Positions 6,786-9,553 of a stretch of 9,553 nucleotides of DNA are shown here, one piece after another. The DNA lies in contig JAGVEK010000300.1 of NCBI GenBank assembly GCA_020058315.1, forward strand, positions 1 through 9,553, read 5' to 3'. A program made the translations under genes and the position numbers. Under the pieces are notes generated by a model. That model was not told where the DNA came from, did not search any database, and worked only from the letters and a program-made list of their open reading frames with translations. Numbering within the stretch: position 1 is the first letter of the stretch; each line of letters begins with the position of its first letter. This DNA is from Candidatus Zixiibacteriota bacterium. Its GTDB lineage: Bacteria; Zixibacteria; MSB-5A5; WJJR01.

Positions 6786-9347
6786 GTGATGAAAGCGCTG
6801 AAAACGATCGAAGTTCAGCCGGAGATTCCGGAGCGCCTAAGCGGCCTGTTGGAGCTTGCCTACAATCTATGGTGGTGCTGGCAGCCGGAAGTAGTACAGT
6901 TGCTCAGGCGGCTGGATCCAGATTTATGGGAGTCAACCGGCCACAATCCCGTGATGATCCTCGGGTCGATTCAGCAGGAGCGTCTTCAGCGTCTGGAGAA
7001 GGATGCCGGGTTCCTCGCACAACTCGATCGTCTGGTCGCCGGTTTTCGCGAGTACCGGACGACCGAAAACTGGTACACGAAAACCTACGGCACCTTCGAG
7101 CACCCGCGAGTGGCCTATTTTTCGGCAGAATTCGGACTAACCGAATGCCTGCCGATTTACTCCGGGGGATTGGGGCTGTTGGCTGGTGACCATTTGAAAT
7201 CGGCGAGTGACCTGGGGATCCCACTGGTCGGCATCGGACTTCTTTATCAGAAAGGTTACTTCCGGCAGTATCTCAACGCCGACGGTTGGCAGCAGGAAAC
7301 GTACCCCGATAACGATTTCTATAACCTTCCATTACGGGTGGTCAAGGGTCCGCACGGACTGCCCATGAAGGTCGAGGTTGAACTGGCGGGTCATGTCGTC
7401 GTCGTGCAGGTTTGGGAGGTTCAGGTGGGGCGGGTGCGGCTGCTGCTCCTGGACACAAATGCTTCGGAGAACTCTCCGGCTGACCGAGCCATCACCGCTG
7501 AGCTTTACGGCGGTGACATGGGGATGCGCATCCGTCAGGAGATCGTTCTGGGGATCGGCGGGGCGCGCGTGCTTGACGCCATGGGCTGGCATTGTGTTGC
7601 CTCCCATCTCAACGAAGGACACAGTGCGTTCTCGACCCTGGAGCGCACACGCGTCATCTTGCGTGACCGGGGTTTGCCGCTCGAACAAGCGATGGAGATG
7701 GTACGGAAGAGCACCCTGTTTACCACGCACACGCCAGTCCCAGCGGGAATCGATGAATTCCCCGAGACATTGATGCGGGAGTACTTCGGCTCATTTGTTC
7801 AATCGCTGGGGCTTCCATGGGGTGACTTCATGGCGCTCGGGCGGCTCGACAAGGACGGCCCGCCCTCATTCAATATGGCCTGTCTGGCTCTGAATCTCTC
7901 ATACCGCGCCAACGGCGTATCTCAACTGCACGGGGAAGTGTCACGCCTCATGTGGCAGTACGGATGGCCCGACGTGCCTCAAGAGGAAGTGCCAATCGGA
8001 TCGGTCACTAACGGCGTGCATCCATCGTCGTGGATTTCCTACGAAATGTCGGAGTTGTTTGATCGCTATCTCGGTCCAGGATGGTCAACACAGCCTGCCG
8101 ACCAGACGATCTGGGAGGGTATCGACGGAATCCCCGATGAGGAGTTGTGGCGCACCCACGAGCGCCGCCGTGAACGCATGGTCGCCTTTGCCCGGCGAAG
8201 GCTGATCCACCATCTCAACCGCCGTGGCGCGCTGGAGCACGAAATCCAGACGGCCCGTGAAGTCCTGGATCCGGAATCACTGACCATCGGGTTTGCCCGG
8301 CGGTTTGCAACATACAAACGCGCCACACTCCTGTTCCGTGACGGAGATCGCCTCAAGCGAATTCTGACCTCCCACGAGCATCCCGTCCAACTCATCATTG
8401 CCGGCAAGGCGCATCCGCGTGACAATGAGGGCAAGGAACTCATCAAGCGGATCATTCACTTTTCACGGCAACCCGAAGTGCGCCACCACATCGTCTTTCT
8501 GGAGGACTACGACATCGCTCTGGCACGGAGCCTGGTCCAGGGGGTTGATCTTTGGCTCAATACGCCACGGCGCCCGATGGAGGCCTGCGGCACCAGCGGG
8601 ATGAAGGCACTTCTCAATGGGAGTCTCAACGCCAGCATTCTCGATGGCTGGTGGGCCGAGGCGTATCTCGGGGGACGAGGATGGGCGATCGGCGCGGGCG
8701 AGGACTACACCGATTACAACCTGCAAGATGAGGTCGAATCCAGCGCGCTCTATCATCTCCTGGAAGACGAGATCGTGCCGCTGTTCTATCAGCGGGGCAA
8801 CGACGGCCTTCCGCGCGGGTGGATTGCGAAGATGAAGACCTCCATGCGCGCTCTATGCCCGTTGTTCAATTCCAACAGGATGGTGCGCGAATACACCGAG
8901 CGATTCTACCTTCCTGCCATGGCGGAATGCCAGTCGTTGATTCAGAATGGCGAGGCACTCCCTGCCTACTGCCGGTGGAAGGATATGGTCCGGCATAGCT
9001 GGAAGGACGTGGCCATCACCAACGTGGAATCCCTCAATCATGAACGCGTGACGGTGGGCCACCCGATCGTCGCCAGAGCGACGGTTGCTCTCGGTGGACT
9101 CACTCCGGCGGACGTTCAAGTGCAATTGTACATTGGTCAAACCAGTGCTGATGGCGAGATCATCGATGCACAGACCATCTCTCTGGCCGATCCGCAGCCG
9201 GCCGGTGAGGGCCGCTGGGTATTCTCCGGCAGCACGACTTGCCGGCGAAGCGGGCGGTTTGGCTACTCCGTGCGTGTTCTGCCCTACCATCCGTCGATGA
9301 CACATCCGTTGGAATTGCGGCTGATTCGCTGGCCCGGGAAAAACTGA
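6786..9347 (+). CDS. glgP: Alpha-glucan (glycogen) phosphorylase, GT35, short bacterial/archaeal type
   Basis: The protein has 853 residues from GTG 6786 (852 from ATG 6789). It is a cytosolic pyridoxal-phosphate enzyme that releases glucose-1-phosphate from the non-reducing ends of glycogen or maltodextrin. The N-terminal segment (about 14-125, starting LAYNLWWCWQPEV) is the DUF3417-type domain that marks the TIGR02094-like branch rather than the E. coli GlgP type. Then follow YFSAEFGL, YSGGLGLLAGDHLKSASDLG, LYGGDMGMRIRQEIVLGIGG, HLNEGHSAF (His274), FTTHTPVPAGIDEF, GSVTNGVHPSSW, FARRFATYKRA and IAGKAHPRDNEGKELI. EACGTSGMKALLNGSLNASI carries the probable cofactor lysine, Lys607 (codon 8604). 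From about residue 740 a beta-rich C-terminal extension follows, as is usual in this branch. All core motifs are intact. It lies 246 bases behind the phosphoketolase gene, so it may be in the same unit or have its own promoter. None was recognised in the gap. Confidence 0.95.
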   Translation: MMKALKTIEVQPEIPERLSGLLELAYNLWWCWQPEVVQLLRRLDPDLWESTGHNPVMILGSIQQERLQRLEKDAGFLAQLDRLVAGFREYRTTENWYTKTYGTFEHPRVAYFSAEFGLTECLPIYSGGLGLLAGDHLKSASDLGIPLVGIGLLYQKGYFRQYLNADGWQQETYPDNDFYNLPLRVVKGPHGLPMKVEVELAGHVVVVQVWEVQVGRVRLLLLDTNASENSPADRAITAELYGGDMGMRIRQEIVLGIGGARVLDAMGWHCVASHLNEGHSAFSTLERTRVILRDRGLPLEQAMEMVRKSTLFTTHTPVPAGIDEFPETLMREYFGSFVQSLGLPWGDFMALGRLDKDGPPSFNMACLALNLSYRANGVSQLHGEVSRLMWQYGWPDVPQEEVPIGSVTNGVHPSSWISYEMSELFDRYLGPGWSTQPADQTIWEGIDGIPDEELWRTHERRRERMVAFARRRLIHHLNRRGALEHEIQTAREVLDPESLTIGFARRFATYKRATLLFRDGDRLKRILTSHEHPVQLIIAGKAHPRDNEGKELIKRIIHFSRQPEVRHHIVFLEDYDIALARSLVQGVDLWLNTPRRPMEACGTSGMKALLNGSLNASILDGWWAEAYLGGRGWAIGAGEDYTDYNLQDEVESSALYHLLEDEIVPLFYQRGNDGLPRGWIAKMKTSMRALCPLFNSNRMVREYTERFYLPAMAECQSLIQNGEALPAYCRWKDMVRHSWKDVAITNVESLNHERVTVGHPIVARATVALGGLTPADVQVQLYIGQTSADGEIIDAQTISLADPQPAGEGRWVFSGSTTCRRSGRFGYSVRVLPYHPSMTHPLELRLIRWPGKN

Positions 9348-9457
9348 CACAGCCGGAGTCGTCGCGCCACGTCCAGCAACGGATCATCAACCACCCGACG
9401 GAGCTTCGGGGCCATCAGTGCCGACGGGTAGACTTCAGCCGTCCGCCACCGGAGAAC

Positions 9458-9553
9458 TCATTCCATACTCACACACTTAAACGCCTGCACACTCGTGCCG
9501 TCGTCCAGTTGGATGGGGGCTTCCATGATGGCGCGGATCCGTTCGGGGGAGAT
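9458..9553 (-). CDS. C-terminal end of an unidentified protein (partial, 5' end outside window)
   Basis: Reading the minus strand from the right edge, a frame stays open for 31 codons and ends with TGA at 9460-9458. The visible peptide begins ISPERIRAIMEAPIQLDDG and ends FKCVSME. Its balanced composition (an amphipathic helix-like stretch, then Asp-Asp-Gly and a Val/Phe-containing strand-like stretch) looks more like real protein than the shadow frames elsewhere. I do not recognise the family. The gene would converge on the phosphorylase gene with 110 bases between stops. In that gap I saw only a weak 5-bp GACGG/CCGTC pairing and no clear terminator. The fragment is too short for certainty. 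Confidence 0.4.
   Translation of the reverse strand: MSPERIRAIMEAPIQLDDGTSVQAFKCVSME

Noticed and set aside
6782..7189. A plus-strand frame starting ATG 6782, overlapping the phosphorylase start in another frame
   Set aside because: The ribosome site is shared, but the product is Ser/Arg/Gly-rich without motifs, while the phosphorylase frame carries conserved family sequence from its first residues.

Overview
The window is a bacterial chromosomal segment that is moderately GC-rich, with strong codon-position bias and long antisense open frames that are only shadows of the real genes. The gene types (a tricorn-type protease, a secreted M14 metallopeptidase, a phosphoketolase and a short-form alpha-glucan phosphorylase) and the GGGGC-type palindromes between genes suggest an environmental bacterium, perhaps from an FCB-type or candidate phylum. 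That placement is a weak inference, because no rRNA, tRNA or other marker gene is present.

Layout from left to right: (1) the C-terminal part of a tricorn-like serine protease, cut by the left edge (1-1632). (2) A 181-base gap with a perfect 13-bp inverted repeat. (3) A signal-peptide-bearing M14 zinc carboxypeptidase-like protein (1814-3607). (4) A 55-residue rubredoxin-like protein, 21 bases after the peptidase stop (3629-3796). (5) A 337-base gap with a possible promoter. (6) A full-length xylulose-5-phosphate/fructose-6-phosphate phosphoketolase (4134-6539). (7) A 246-base gap with two more GC-rich palindromes. (8) A full-length GT35 alpha-glucan (glycogen) phosphorylase (6786-9347). (9) The probable C-terminal end of an unidentified gene on the minus strand, convergent with the phosphorylase (9458-9553).

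Two functional themes appear. The left half looks like peptide breakdown: tricorn-type enzymes trim oligopeptides, and the neighbouring exported M14 enzyme could remove further residues. The right half looks like carbon-store use: the phosphorylase releases glucose-1-phosphate from glucan, and after conversion to fructose-6-phosphate the phosphoketolase can split it to acetyl-phosphate and erythrose-4-phosphate. The individual families are all well known. The least ordinary items are the recurring intergenic palindromes, the tiny rubredoxin-like gene and the phosphoketolase-phosphorylase adjacency. I did not find a convincing wholly new system.
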